Of a stretch of 64,000 nt of DNA, positions 47,871-58,433 are shown in pieces. The DNA is taken from the NCBI GenBank assembly GCA_015179125.1, contig WHVA01000352.1:59252-123251 (forward strand), in the 5' to 3' direction. Every line of letters starts with the position of its first letter. Positions within the stretch are counted from its first letter, which is position 1. A model generated the notes under the pieces. That model did no database searches. It had not been told where the DNA came from and saw nothing but the letters and a program-made list of their open reading frames with translations. The stretch is from Gautieria morchelliformis. Taxonomy: Eukaryota; Basidiomycota; Agaricomycetes; Gomphales; Gomphaceae. The translations under genes and the position numbers were made by a program.

Positions 47871-48124
47871 TTTGCCCTCACATAAATACTCAACTCCAAC
47901 GCCACCTCGCTCACCATCTCCAAACCACCGCTCCTCAGACACCTCACCAACAGCGGCAACGCCTCCGTCTCATCATGGGGCGTGCTGAACGCTGGGTACA
48001 GTGCCAATGAGAATCTCATGGAGGTCCTGACCTGTATTAAGATGCAGGCCGATGGGAAGGGGGGGGTTAACGTGAATACGGGCCAGCGGGCAGCCTATGG
48101 TACACAGTCCGTTTCCTTTTCCTG

Positions 48125-48153
48125 TTTTTTTTTTTTTTTTTTTTTTTTTTTTT
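48125..48153. repeat. 29-nt T tract
   Basis: Uninterrupted T run. On the minus strand it is poly(A); it could mark a retroposed 3' end or simple slippage. No SINE or LINE body was recognised next to it. Confidence 0.85.
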
Positions 48154-48802
48154 CCTTTTCCCTTTTTGGGGACAATGATATGATGCTCATTGTGATCTCA
48201 CGCAGATCATTCCATTATGCTCTGGGTCCTTATTTTTGGGTGCAAATTCACTGAATCATACTTCTTCCTCACCCTGTCATTCTGTGATCCCATCAGTGTC
48301 ATGGTCGGCATGAAAATACAGGGCTGCAATGACTAGTACTTTGGCAATGTGCTGTGTAGAAACCAGGCCGCATTTACATTGACAATCATGTATCTCATGG
48401 ACTTGGTCCTGTTCTTCTTAGATACATTCCTGTGGTATATCATTTGGAACATGGTGTTCAACATTGTTAAAACTTGAAGATTTTCCCAAGAAATCAAGAT
48501 TGTATTACATTAAGAGAAGGTATCAATCCTGTTGCCTTATCACCATACACCCAGGCAGCATTGTCTCTCACCTAGTCTCCACTACCATCTTCAGTTGACG
48601 TCCCTTTCCTCTGAGCCCAGTTGAATGGCCTCAAATTGACTGTTCCCCATGTTTTCCATGTGTGTTTACCACTCTGCATATGATGTCTTCCGGCGTTGCT
48701 TGCGTTCAGGAGAGGGTGGGAGCAGTGTCCGTTTCTCAGGCCTGGCTAGTGCCCTAGAAGCCTGACCAAATACCTGTGAATAGATCAACATATGGTCAGG
48801 AG
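48154..48802. other. 3' flank of the transposase gene, nothing recognised
   Basis: About 650 bp without coding character. It would include the 3' UTR of the minus-strand transposase. Confidence 0.4.
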
Positions 48803-51792
48803 CTAAGGGAAGTCTAATTTGCGCACATTGCTTGAATGGCCAGGCTGGCTCATGAGATTAACTGCTGGAACAAGAGTGGGGTGTATTTCTTTTTCTTTGC
48901 CCATAATACGACTCAAGCGGACCTCCAACTTTGCACAGGTATCTCGGAGCTCACAGAGGTTAGCATTGGATGACAGTGTCTCAGCCAGAAGACCTGCATC
49001 GTCCAGAAGGGAGACCATGCCATGCAGTTGTGGAAGCACATTGCGCACTGTATGATCAATTTTATCTTCAATTTGGTGGCGGATCGCTTCATAGTTCGTA
49101 GTGTTCTGCTGCCCATAATGTTCAATGCCAGCAACCACATCAAGTAAAATTATCCTCACCGTTTCATTTGTAATACTGCACTCATCGTCCTCAGACTCGC
49201 TTCCTTCAACTTCAGACTCATTGTCAGTAAGTTCCATAGTGCTCAACAGCCAATCATTTGCAGAGTTGGGGATACCAGTCAGGTGTGTGTTGGTGGAGGT
49301 GGATTGGGAATTGGGAATTAGGGATAAATCCAGTTGGGAGATAGAAGCAGAATTGGGTGGCCCAGTTGGGTGTGTGTCAGTGCTGGATGTCGAGCCAAAA
49401 CAGCATACATACACTTTGCGGGCCTCTATCTCATTGACCGGGAAATTGAACACATATTGTGCTGGATAGAGTTCGGTGTGAGATACAAGCTTTGGCATGC
49501 TCAATCTCATGGCCCAGAGGTGTTTGCATGCGCCATTATTACCAGTGAAGTAGTGGCATGAACAGAAAGCCCAGCCATACATGTTGAGTCGAATGTCATA
49601 ACGTCTGTGTCCATGGACACGTATATCAGCCAAGCTACTTGCACAGGATGTTCTGATGGTATATGGATCAACCCATCTCACTTTGGCAATGCGAGAATGA
49701 CCAGCAATGTAAAGAGCTTCTGGAGTCAGCATTTCTTGGCCTTCTAGGGACCACCATGCAACAGGAATGATGGATTGTGGTTCTGAGGGAGTAGTTGCCT
49801 GGTGTGCAGCCACAAGGTCTATCCCCCCAGCTTCAGCAGCAAATCGTGTTGAAAGCCAAGAATAGTAGGTGCGTTGTAAGCAGCGGCGTGTGAAAATTCC
49901 AGGTAATATCTGTGTAATAAGAAGATAAACAAAGAGATCAAACCGCAGGCGTTTGCCTGCTCGCTGCCATTGGTGTATGTATTTGTGTTTGAGTACAGCA
50001 TTGAATGCTTCAAGATGATTAGTTGTTGGTATAACACCCTCTATTGGGAGCTTCAAGATATGTGAAGCCTCCAGATGGCCTTTGTGTGACCATCCCTTCC
50101 AGAGGGAATACGGCATCCAAGTGTTTGTCATATAATCAAGGTATGCAAGGCCAGCCATTGCACCCGCTGCCATCTCAGGCAACTGTGAAAGGTTACTCAA
50201 TGCAGCCTGTTCTTCAGTTATTAGCTGCTGAGCTGCTTCATGATCAACTGAGAGAATAAGTCTGGGCCACTGGGTTAGAATATGTAGTAGTAGATGTAAT
50301 ATATATTAGCTCACAATTTTTCCAAGGCTTGAAGCCGACCTTTAACTTGCTGTTTTGGGAAATTAGATGTTTTTCCCATGTGGAGCATTTTCTTGCGCTG
50401 ATTCGTCCAGCACTGACGGACATGAAACTTGCACAATATGAGCCAAATGTCTGGCCATGTGTGTGCAAGAGCACCACGCTCCTTCGTGTCTGTGTCGGTA
50501 ATAGCCACACAGGGTGTAAACGGCACACCATTTTGAGAACCAAGGGAATTTTTCCATGCTGTCAAAACTTCAACAAGAATAGTTGTATCATAGCCAGCAT
50601 GCGTGGCTTTGTTTCCTGTAGGGGCTGAAAACAGAAAAAAAGCCAAAGGAACCCCCTTTTTTCCTTCATCAATGCCGAGGGCAATAAATAGGAGCACCCA
50701 CCGGTCGCAAATACCAAAAGTACCATCCAGAATGAGCTGACCCTGATGTGCATATTTCCATGCAGCATCTTTCATTTCAGCAGTCTGAATGCATATGCGA
50801 AGGCGGCCATCCTTTTCCACCCTGGCTTGATAATCAAACACTGCTCCTGCCAGCTCAGGTTTGTAGGCAGTAGACTCTGGGTTAAGCCAATTATCAAGAT
50901 TATACTGTGGATGCTCTGAGACATCAATTCCATGCATTCTTGAGTATTTGTGATAGAGTCGACAGCTATCGCTTGGCAGGATCTCGTAACGAACATTCAT
51001 GGTTCGAGGATCATGGGTGGCCTGGTCGCTATACATTTTTTCATGGCAAAGTTCAACATGGCGAGCTTGGATTGATGTAATACTAAAAAACAGCCTTGAA
51101 ATCCCATTCCATATCTAATTCATGATAAGACTCACCTGGCACCACCCATCATCTGCTGCAGAGCAACCTGCCATACATGGTCATGCAATGGAATGGCTGG
51201 GAGTCGCATCATCTTTCGGGCCAAACAGCTATCATTATGTGACAAGACACCAGTGATTCGTCGCACATGATAGTCCGACATATGATATGTGATGTCAAGA
51301 TGAGCAAGGCATCCAGTATGGTCATACGGGGTCTTTCGAAGCCACGGTTTTTCATTTATAGGAAGGCCTTTTGCCATTTGTTGCTGGTCATCTTTAGTTT
51401 TTCGTGCATCTGTACTTGTGCCACATTGACTTTGGAAGGGAATGGAGTAAGTATTTATTTCAATCTATCTATTAAATGTTTCCTACCACTGTAGCAGCAT
51501 GCGAGTATACACGTTCAGTCCTTTTCCATGGCGCTTACTCCACCTCTTACTCCAACCATTTCCAAGATCATCCATATTCCGAAGGTCCAGTCGTTGAGCT
51601 TGCAACATACACGAGGCCTCTTGCTGCGAGTGCAGCTCATCAGAGAAAAGTCGATGGAAATTTGTGGCCACATCGTAGTGTTGTTGAATCTGTTTGGTCT
51701 GTGTCGCATCTAAATGGAGCATTTTAACATGAACCTGTATGTTCATGAATCGAGGATGAGTACGAGTTAATATAAATCTTAAGACAGCTCAC

Positions 51793-52615
51793 CGTAACAT
51801 GGCCTCCACGCTGCACCATTGGTTTATGTGGTGCAGGTGGAATACTGTTGGTCTGTGGAAATTACCGTAGAAAATGGTAAGCAATCATGGTGGCTCTGCA
51901 GATCAAAGAATATAACTTACGCTGGGAGAAGGCGGCTGTGTTGGTAGCGCACCTGGGGCCGAAGCTGAGAGCCGAGTGTCAGGAGCCAGCGAAGGGAGCG
52001 GCGGCGGAGGGGGCATAGCAGACGAGGATGGAATCCTGTTGATCTGTGGAAATTACAGAAGAAAATGGTAAGCAATCGATGCTGCATGACTGCAGATCAA
52101 AGAATATAACTTACACTATGAGAAGGCGGCTGTGGTGGTAGCGCACCTGAGGCCGAAGCTGAGAGCCGAGTGTCAGGAACCAGGGAAGGAAGCAGTGGCG
52201 AAGGGAACAGCGGTGGAGGGGGCATAGCAGACGAGGACAGAATCCTGTTGATCTGTGGAAATTACAGAAGAAAATGGTAAGCAATCATTGCTGCATGACT
52301 GCAGATCAAAAAATATAACTTACACTATGAGAAGGCAGCTGTGGTGGTAGCGCACCTGAGGCCGAAGCTGAGAGCCAAGTGTCAGGAGCCAGGGAAGGAA
52401 GCAGCGGCGGAGGGGGCATAGCAGACGAGGACGGAATCCTGTTGATCTGTGGAAATTACAGAAGAAAATGGTAAGTAATCATTTCTGCATGACTGCAGAT
52501 CAAAGAATATAACTTACACTGTGAGAAGGCGGCTGTGGTGGTAGCGCACCTGAGGCTGAAGCTGAGAGTCGAATGTCAGGAGCCAGGGAAGGAAGCAGCG
52601 GTGAAGGGAGCAGCG
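51793..52615 (-). repeat. Tandem array of exon-plus-intron units in the transposase gene
   Basis: Exons on the minus strand at 52,615-52,518 (continuing beyond the LTR to 53,680), 52,446-52,324 (123 nt), 52,252-52,115 (138 nt), 52,043-51,921 (123 nt) and 51,852-51,793 (60 nt, divergent). Introns between them are 71, 71, 71 and 68 nt and nearly identical, each starting GTAAGTTATATT and ending TAATTTCCACAG or close to it. Each complete exon encodes a variant of INRIPSSSAMPPPPPL...SLAPDTRLSASA...PPQPPSHS. All exon lengths are multiples of three and all junctions phase 0, so unit number can change without breaking the frame. Confidence 0.88.
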
Positions 52616-53647
52616 TGTCATGACCGGTTTATTTCTCCTACCGTGCTACCTCCATGTTCCCCCTCGTCACTCCCTAGCATCTTCGTCAGAGTTCGCCGCA
52701 CCTACCGACCACTCCTCCTCTACGTCTACTCTACTTGCTGTTCGCCCCATCCTCCGAACCGCTATTCGCTACTCGCGCATTTCGCCAGCAGGCATGCCAT
52801 CAAATACAATTGATACCATTTACCCGGCATGATGGTTCATCACTAACCCCATCATCTTCTCAATCCAACCCCTTTGGATGTTCATATGGCCAAAGTGTGT
52901 TCGCGGGACGTCCCTTCCGTAGGTCGTGTGGGATCAACCCAGTAGACGAAGAGTCCGTGCAGGGTAGCATGTATGCGGGTCCCAAGACATGGTTTTGTCC
53001 ATAAGTGCCTTCGCCCCCTTTTACTCTCCGTCGTTTCATGTTCGCATTCTTCCCTCACTCTATTGTATGTTTATTCCATCTCCTTAGTATCATGACTGCG
53101 CACCCCTATCCAACCCTGACTTGTGACGGCCTCTTTCCTATTCGCTGATACCGTACAAGTATTCGATATAAGTAGTTTACATTCGCATGTATATTCCCCA
53201 GTTCAATTATCATACGTCGTCCATCTTGTGCAAACTTGACCTCGCTGTGATCATCGTCTTGAGCCTCTCCTTGAAGATTTCTATCTTCAACCAGCCAAGG
53301 ACTTAGGCATCACTGGTGAGTTCTCATACTTCATCTTCGTTACCTTAGCCTTCGAACTATTTTCTGTGCTGTTGGCGAAGGGCTCTGAAGGAGCACCTTC
53401 GCCAGCGAAGGGACCGTCGAAACTTAGACAGCCCTTCCGCGATATCTTGCACGTTATGTCGTCAAGTGCTGCGAGCTATTTCGCTACGACTGTAGATAGG
53501 GTGAGCCCCGTTCGGGCAACCCTCTTGTTTCGTGAACATTCATCGGTTCACTTATTCGCCGAACGGCATACTTATTCGCACAAGTTATTCGGGCATTCGC
53601 TGTGTTCACTAATACACGATATTAACGCCTGAAAACCAATCTTGACA
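52616..53647 (+). mobile_element. Solo LTR, copy B (complete, 1,032 bp)
   Basis: TGTCATGACC...AATCTTGACA, with a perfect 5-bp target duplication CAGCG at 52,611-52,615 and 53,648-53,652. Same family as the split LTR at 37,807-55,320 and the degenerate copy near 56,086-56,517. No internal genes remain, as after recombination between two LTRs. It lies in the first coding exon of the transposase gene. The retroelement family cannot be named from an LTR alone. Confidence 0.9.
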
Positions 53648-53680
53648 CAGCGGCGAAGGGAACGGCGGCGGAGGGGGCAT

Positions 53681-54043
53681 AGCAGACGAGCCAATGGAGA
53701 GCACAGAACGCAGAACAAGGTCTACCACCTAGCTGTACAAATCAATGAGTGATATCCAGAGAGCTGGTACCAAGAAACAAAATTACCTTCCAACAATGAA
53801 TAGCCAATGTGAAGAACGCCGTTAAACATCGGACTAGAGGCCATAGGACTCGGTCCTCCTTTCTACCGGAGAAATGAGCGGACTTGAGCAACGTCAATCC
53901 AAGGAATCTATTACTTACTTGAAGAGTTAGTATTGCTATATATAAAGTAGTGCCAGGCTGGCACCTGACAAGGGAGAGGGCCACCGACGGGACGAGGCGA
54001 CGCTCAATGGAATGATGAGGGGTTTTGTATTTCAACCGAATAA
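53681..54043. other. 5' flank of the transposase gene
   Basis: Presumed promoter region of the minus-strand transposase. No motif can be named. Confidence 0.4.
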
Positions 54044-54103
54044 CTGGGGCAGCCGATGGTCTGGACTGGTCAGCTGCTGAGTCAGCTGGGTGTTTGGGCT
54101 TCG
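54044..54103 (-). repeat. Inverted right-hand copy of the subterminal motif
   Basis: On the minus strand reads AACACCCAGCTGACTCAGC, then AGCTGACCAGTCCAGACCAT and CGGCTGCCCCAG, matching the left subterminal region but with two rather than six GCTGAC units. Confidence 0.85.
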
Positions 54104-54855
54104 CACTCACACAGTGCAAGCCTGATCACATAATATAGATCTTTTTGCTAGAACCTTTTCCTATTCCATTGGGCTATCACTTGTTGCAGAGCATTTGTTG
54201 AAATTCTGCAAACTGACAGTGGAGAAAGCTTGACAATGTGCAGGTGATAGAAAAATTATATTAATGTTTCTATGTTGATTTTGAGTGCTTTGCAGCAATT
54301 TACATTTTACACGAGGATCAATTTTGCACATCACATGACCTCAGCTAATTCCCAGGACATCCCACTGAAAATCTTTTCCTGAGTCACACAACACCATTCC
54401 TGCTTCCTTCCAGTCTCAGACTAGCTCCTGTAATGCCTCCCAAGTCAGCCCTGTGTTTAAGATCCTTGAGAATGAAGGGCTTGCAGAGTGGGATGAATAT
54501 GACCTGGAGGATGGTTTGTCTAGATGCTGTCCTCCCTTGCAAATCAGCACTGCTTTGTTCTATACTAATTGTACTAATATGTTGAAAAGTATGCAAACCA
54601 TTCCACAAGATTCATTGATGCGTAGAGAAAAAGATTACATAAACGGTTCCCAAGCTGTCTGGGCTAACCGGCAATACCAGTCATCGGATTCTTCCAAATT
54701 CTATACTATGGGAGCTGAAATAAGCAGGAAAAGGGTGAATAATTTAACTAGCTTGCCCTCTAATCCACACCACTGCTGGGTCTGCACTAAATAAAAATAA
54801 AAATTTCTGACCTGTCGGATTTTGCGCTCACGTGACCTAGACGCCCATCTTACAT
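54104..54855. other. Right interior of the 16.2-kb unit, no gene recognised
   Basis: About 750 bp between the right subterminal motif and the terminal repeat, against about 50 bp on the left side, so something extra is inserted here. An open frame at about 54,453-54,794 on the + strand has no ATG at its start and no recognisable motif. Confidence 0.4.
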
Positions 54856-54885
54856 AAGGGTGTTGGTTTTGGGTGTCCTCTACCT
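54856..54885 (-). repeat. Right terminal inverted repeat of the 16.2-kb unit
   Basis: Partner of 38,641-38,670 in inverted orientation, followed by the TA duplication. Confidence 0.85.
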
Positions 54886-55320
54886 TACGTCCATCTTGTG
54901 CAAAACTTGACCTCGCTGTGACTATCGTCTTGAGCCCTCTCCTGTAGATTTCTATCTTCGACCAGAGGAAGACTTAAGCATCACTGGTGAGTTTTCATAC
55001 TTCATCTTCGTTACCTTAGCTTTCGAACTATTATCTGTGCTAATGGCGAAGGACTCCGAAGGAGCGCCTTCGCCGGTGAAAGGATTGTCGCTACTTAGAC
55101 AACCTTTCCAGGACACCTTGCACGTTACATTGTCAAGTGCCATGGGCTATTTCGCTACGACTGTAGATAGGGCAAGCCCCGATCGGGCAGCCCTCTTATC
55201 TTCTGAACATTTATTGGTTCATCCTATTTGCCGGACGGCATACTTATTCGCACAAGTTATTCGGGCATTCGCTGTGTTCGCTAATACACGATATTAATGC
55301 CTAAAAAACCAATCTTTACA
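54886..55320 (+). mobile_element. LTR copy A, right part
   Basis: Continues the split LTR from ACGTCCATCTTGTG to AATCTTTACA, parallel to the last 433 bp of the complete copy B. Followed by CTATT, partner of the left CTATC flank. Confidence 0.82.
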
Positions 55321-56085
55321 CTATTGTCCTAAGTATTTTGGATCGCGAGTTGGAAGTCGGAAAGTATTCAGCTAAACAGAAGTCAGAAGTTGGGTCAGGA
55401 GGCAGAAGGCAGAGAGATGGAGGTCTTGCAAAACTTGCTGTGCTAAGAACAGGAGATAGAGTGAAGGAAATCACACATCAAAGGCAATTATCTGATTGCA
55501 GAATAACGAGCATACATGAGGGGCTTTTATACAAAGAGCTGAGACAACATGTAATGGGGTAGTACTAAGCAAATTCCAGAGGGAGTGGAAATTGGATAGA
55601 CATATGGGGTAACTAACTAATTGGGAACAAAGGGACTACAAGGGGGTGCAGGGTAGGGTAGAACAATGGCAAAAGAACAAGGGGTCAGAAAGTATATCTG
55701 ACATAAAGAAACAACGAGACTCCAAAGGGGGCTGGACATATGGTCTTGCTGTGCTGTGAGGCGAGTCCGGTGGGTCCAAGTAATAGAGTCGAAAGAACAA
55801 AGGAATAAAACAATGGGCGGTATGTCGGAATTATCGGAGGGTCGGAGTGAGAGTGGAACTGAGTGTTGGAAGTCGGAAATGCATGGTCGTAACAATATTG
55901 TTCACCCCCAGACACCCTCAGCAGCTCAGCTTTCGATGAAGCATCCCCCTCCATATTTTCCGACATCCTTTGCCATGGGAGATTCTGTATTTTTCCAAGA
56001 TTCACCACAACCATTTATATTTCTTGGATACACAGGAAAGGTTTCTTATGACAATGCAGAATATGAGGCAGAATTTAGGGCTCCA
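55321..56085. other. No gene recognised
   Basis: Purine-rich + strand (AGAAGTCAGAAG..., GGAGGCAGAAGG) without convincing coding sequence. Not matched to the other repeats in the window. Confidence 0.4.
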
Positions 56086-56517
56086 ATATTCCTTAGTTCA
56101 ATTATCATATGTCTACCTTGTGCACTTCATTGCCACATTGTGATCATCATCCTGAACCTTAGAAAGGATTGGAACTTCACTCATGGGACTTCACCTCTTG
56201 TATTCACTACTCCACCCTTCATGGTATCACCATGCTGTTGTTAAAGGTCTCTGAAGGAGTGCCTTCACTGATGAAAGGATTGTTCATCATTGAATGGCTT
56301 TTCCATGAAGTCTCACACATTATATCATCAAGCAACGTGAGCCATTCACTTCGACTGTAGATTAGGGTCCTTTACTTCAATTAGCCTATACCTTACTGGT
56401 TTGGCACTCTTTGTCAAAGTACATACATCCTTCACTGCACAAGGTTTGCATTCACTGTGTCTGCGCATTCATGATTCACTGACACATGATACTAAACACC
56501 CAAAACCAATCTTAACA
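56086..56517 (+). mobile_element. Degenerate, 5'-truncated copy of the same LTR
   Basis: Follows the last part of copies A and B from TTAGTTCAATTATCATATGTC to CCAATCTTAACA. It is much more diverged, and many differences are CG replaced by TG or CA. Clearly the oldest copy. Ends exactly one base before the stop codon of the minus-strand kinase gene. Confidence 0.75.
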
Positions 56518-58433
56518 CTAAGCCACAGTGACAATCATTGGAAGCTTAGACCCAATGTCTATTTCTAAGTCTCTACCAAGATCCAGAGATGTTGACCGTT
56601 CTCCCTGCCTATCATCCCAGTTTCCAATTTCATCCCTGTAATAGCTATCGGAATCGTCAGGACCTGGATGGACGCAGTGGTAGCTGTTCTCCATGAGCAT
56701 TTTCTTCAGTTTGAAGTGTTCTTCCAACCATCCTTGCTTCGAATTCCATTCTACCTTGTGCCCATTGATCATCTGACAATCCAAGGTGGTGGGCGCCAAA
56801 GCAGATATACTGATATACTGTAGCCATCTACTTTCAACGTGCAGGCTAGCTTGCGCCAGTGGATCTGGCGGGTTTCGTTTGTCCGTCCTATCAATCTGTT
56901 GTATGATCGCAGCGACGTCATCCTTCAAGACTTTCCAGTGCGCTGGAATGACTCGAGTCTTTCGAAGGTTATTCCACGCACGGCACATTGCCTTTGTAAA
57001 CAGAGACATACCTCGTTAGGGTCCGGGCGAAACGTTGTCATGCCGTGCATGCAAAAGCACCAAATGTCTTCTTGAATCGGTGGCCAATTTCCACCCGACA
57101 CTATAAGCTCTTCCTCCTCTCTGAGACTTTTGCTAGGAACGAGCCTCCATTTCAGAAGAGAGCTAGACGGATAGCAGAGCGAAATGGGTAGGGCTCGAAT
57201 GCAATGCGTATCACCCAAGTACCGTGTGTCTAAGATCACTGCCGGTCTGGGTCGAGTGTTCCATAGTGCCTCGGAAAAGGACGGGTCATCGTAGAACGAA
57301 GGATCTTTCCGACGACCCGAGTATCCTTCGAGAGTCAATGTAGGAAGAATTCGGATATAACAAAGCTGGCCAACTTCCACCGTGAAGGGTAGTCTTTCCC
57401 TTTTGGATCGAGGCTCGTCCTTTTCCGATCCTAAACGTTCCAGTAAGAGGGCACACTCCTGTTCAGGGAGATGGAGTTACACACCAATAGAAGCTTCGTG
57501 GTCAAAGGCTAGCCACTCTTCCTGCGTACAGAGCGTTGTGAATATCGTGATCCAACGATTGTAATGAGGAGGACTGAGATGTTTAAGCTTTCGCGCGTAT
57601 TCCAGGAACCGTCCGTATACGGGGTGAAAACCCTCTGCTAATCTAGAGCCTGGCCACCTCTTTTTCTTTTCAAAGATCTGCAGTTCGCGACTACGGTCGA
57701 GCATATTACGAACAAAGTCCCACTTAGTCCAGGGAAGCTTGGATCTTAGGAATGCAAAGATGGTATACGCAAGTGACTCAAGGTCGTCACGTTGAGAGAG
57801 GGCTACAGATATAGCTTCAGAAATAGCCCTTAATGAAACAAGTGCTTACCCAATCCTTGATGCGAGTTCAAACTTGTATAATTAAGCGTTCCGACGTAAC
57901 CACGAGTTGGTTTGGTGCTATCAATCAGACGAGCTAACGCAAAGTCGGTAAGACGCAGTTGCTGACGGTCTGGTTCCACCAAAAGAATATTTCCTGGTTT
58001 TACGTCTACGTGAATGAGGCCATGAGAATGGATATGCTGTAATGCTGAAAGCTACACCGAATATTAAGCCATCGTCACTGTCCAAGCAATTTCTTACCAT
58101 CTGAATGGCCAATTGCGGTGCAACACTGTGTCGTACCCAAAGTGGCTGCGCTTGTATATCTCCTAGGGTTGGTCCAAGAAGCTCCATAGCAAGATATTCA
58201 AAATGCGGCAGCCTTCCATATGCATAAATGACGGGAATTCCTGGGTGACTGGGGAGGGAGAGTATGACCTGTGCCTCGTGTTCAAGGATTGTTCGTTTGA
58301 CCCCCAACGAGACACGCGACTTCTTAACAGCGACTAATGCCCCTGTCGGCACCTCGATTGCAGACGACACCTGTGCACTTGCACCTCTCCCAAGAAGGCG
58401 CAAAACCTTGTAAGACACTTGGTTTGGAACCAT
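56518..58433 (-). CDS. Casein-kinase-1-like protein kinase with C-terminal extension
   Basis: Starts MVPNQVSYKVLRLLGRGASA (Gly-rich loop), VAVKKSRVSLG (Lys), LPHFEYLAMELLGPTLGDI, then in the next exon LIHVDVKPGNILL (catalytic loop with HVD), LTDFALARLI (DFA in place of DFG), and the CK1 signature GYVGTLNYTSLNSHQGLALS, QRDDLESLAYTIFAFL and LPW. The C-terminal part (57,440-56,518) has FTVEVGQLCYIRILPTL, RRKDPSFYDDPSFSEALWN and AMCRAWNNLRKTRVIPAHWK and ends MIVTVA-stop; it is not a known domain to me and may belong to fungus-specific kinases. Near 57,005-57,015 the frame changes after DPNE and continues as MSLFTKAMCR; a one-base deletion explains it, whereas the only GT-AG pair would give a 20-nt intron, too short for fungi. 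The stop adjoins an old LTR. Confidence 0.78.

Larger units (their letters stand above)
46455..48110 (+). pseudogene. Alpha-amylase (GH13) fragments, interrupted
   Basis: The left fragment, read in shifting frames, gives YWSQDITALN (about 46,470), ALHDRGMYLL..NHMAER (about 46,605-46,665) and, after intron-like sequence, DVEQCSLGDANVALVDLNAE, NEDVITGMYSMINQTV and KYSVDVVRFDTVKH (46,740-46,900); these are the GH13 substrate-channel and catalytic-region blocks, with the aspartate of VRFDTVKH. The right fragment at about 47,820-48,110 gives LDSVLDYPAYFAL and MEVLTCIKMQADGKGGVNVN, from the middle and C-terminal part of a fungal amylase. The catalytic stretch between them has been replaced by guanine deaminase sequence on the other strand. 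Frames are broken several times, so it is not functional as an amylase. Confidence 0.72.
48803..53680 (-). mobile_element. MULE-type DDE transposase gene with SWIM zinc finger, 5' exon split by a solo LTR
   Basis: A repeated Pro/Ser-rich N-terminal region (see the exon array) leads through HVKMLHLDATQTKQIQQHYD and QCQCGTSTDARK, with GCLAHLDITYHMSDYHVRRI. The catalytic core follows: LILDGTFGICDRWVLLFIAL (first Asp, about 50,720), AITDTDTKERGALAHTWP and CKFHVRQCWTNQRKK (second Asp region, about 50,410-50,500), and TTNHLEAFNAVLKHKY (Glu, about 50,010). Then comes a SWIM finger, CSCHYFTGNNGACKH (about 49,520-49,560), and a C-terminal tail ending RKLDFP-stop. Introns at 51,482-51,425, 51,129-51,075 and 50,313-50,251 are in phase, so the catalytic part is open. 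The likely ATG is at 53,680 (MPPPPPFPSPL); exon 1 is interrupted by the LTR at 52,616-53,647, so the normal full-length transcript is probably lost. The frame order fits Mutator-like elements of fungi. Confidence 0.85.
38641..54885. mobile_element. 16.2-kb composite DNA transposon with ~28-bp inverted ends and TA target duplication
   Basis: Left end reads AGGTAGAGGACACCC then AAAACC; the right end is the reverse complement, GGTTTT then GGGTGTCCTCTACCT. TA lies on both sides (38,639-38,640; 54,886-54,887). Removing the unit and one TA restores the LTR phrase ATCATACGTC found intact in the second LTR copy, so both ends are defined by an empty-site comparison. Contents left to right: a 12-bp minisatellite, a copia element, a hairpin, an unknown multi-exon gene, alpha-amylase and guanine deaminase fragments, a MULE-type transposase gene and a solo LTR. 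Without the copia element and solo LTR about 10 kb remain. Whether the MULE protein moved this unit is unproven: MULE target duplications are usually 8-11 bp, and only TA is seen. Confidence 0.75.

Noticed and set aside
48803-53680. KDZ (Kyakuja-Dileera-Zisupton) transposase
   Set aside because: The DDE spacing with NHLEAFN and a SWIM finger fits MULEs; the CxC1/CxC2 features of KDZ proteins were not recognised.
54453-54794. Open frame of about 110 codons on the + strand
   Set aside because: No ATG at its start, no motif, and it lies in non-coding transposon sequence.
57000-57020. A 20-nt intron in the kinase gene
   Set aside because: Shorter than any reliable fungal nuclear intron; a missing base explains the frame change better.
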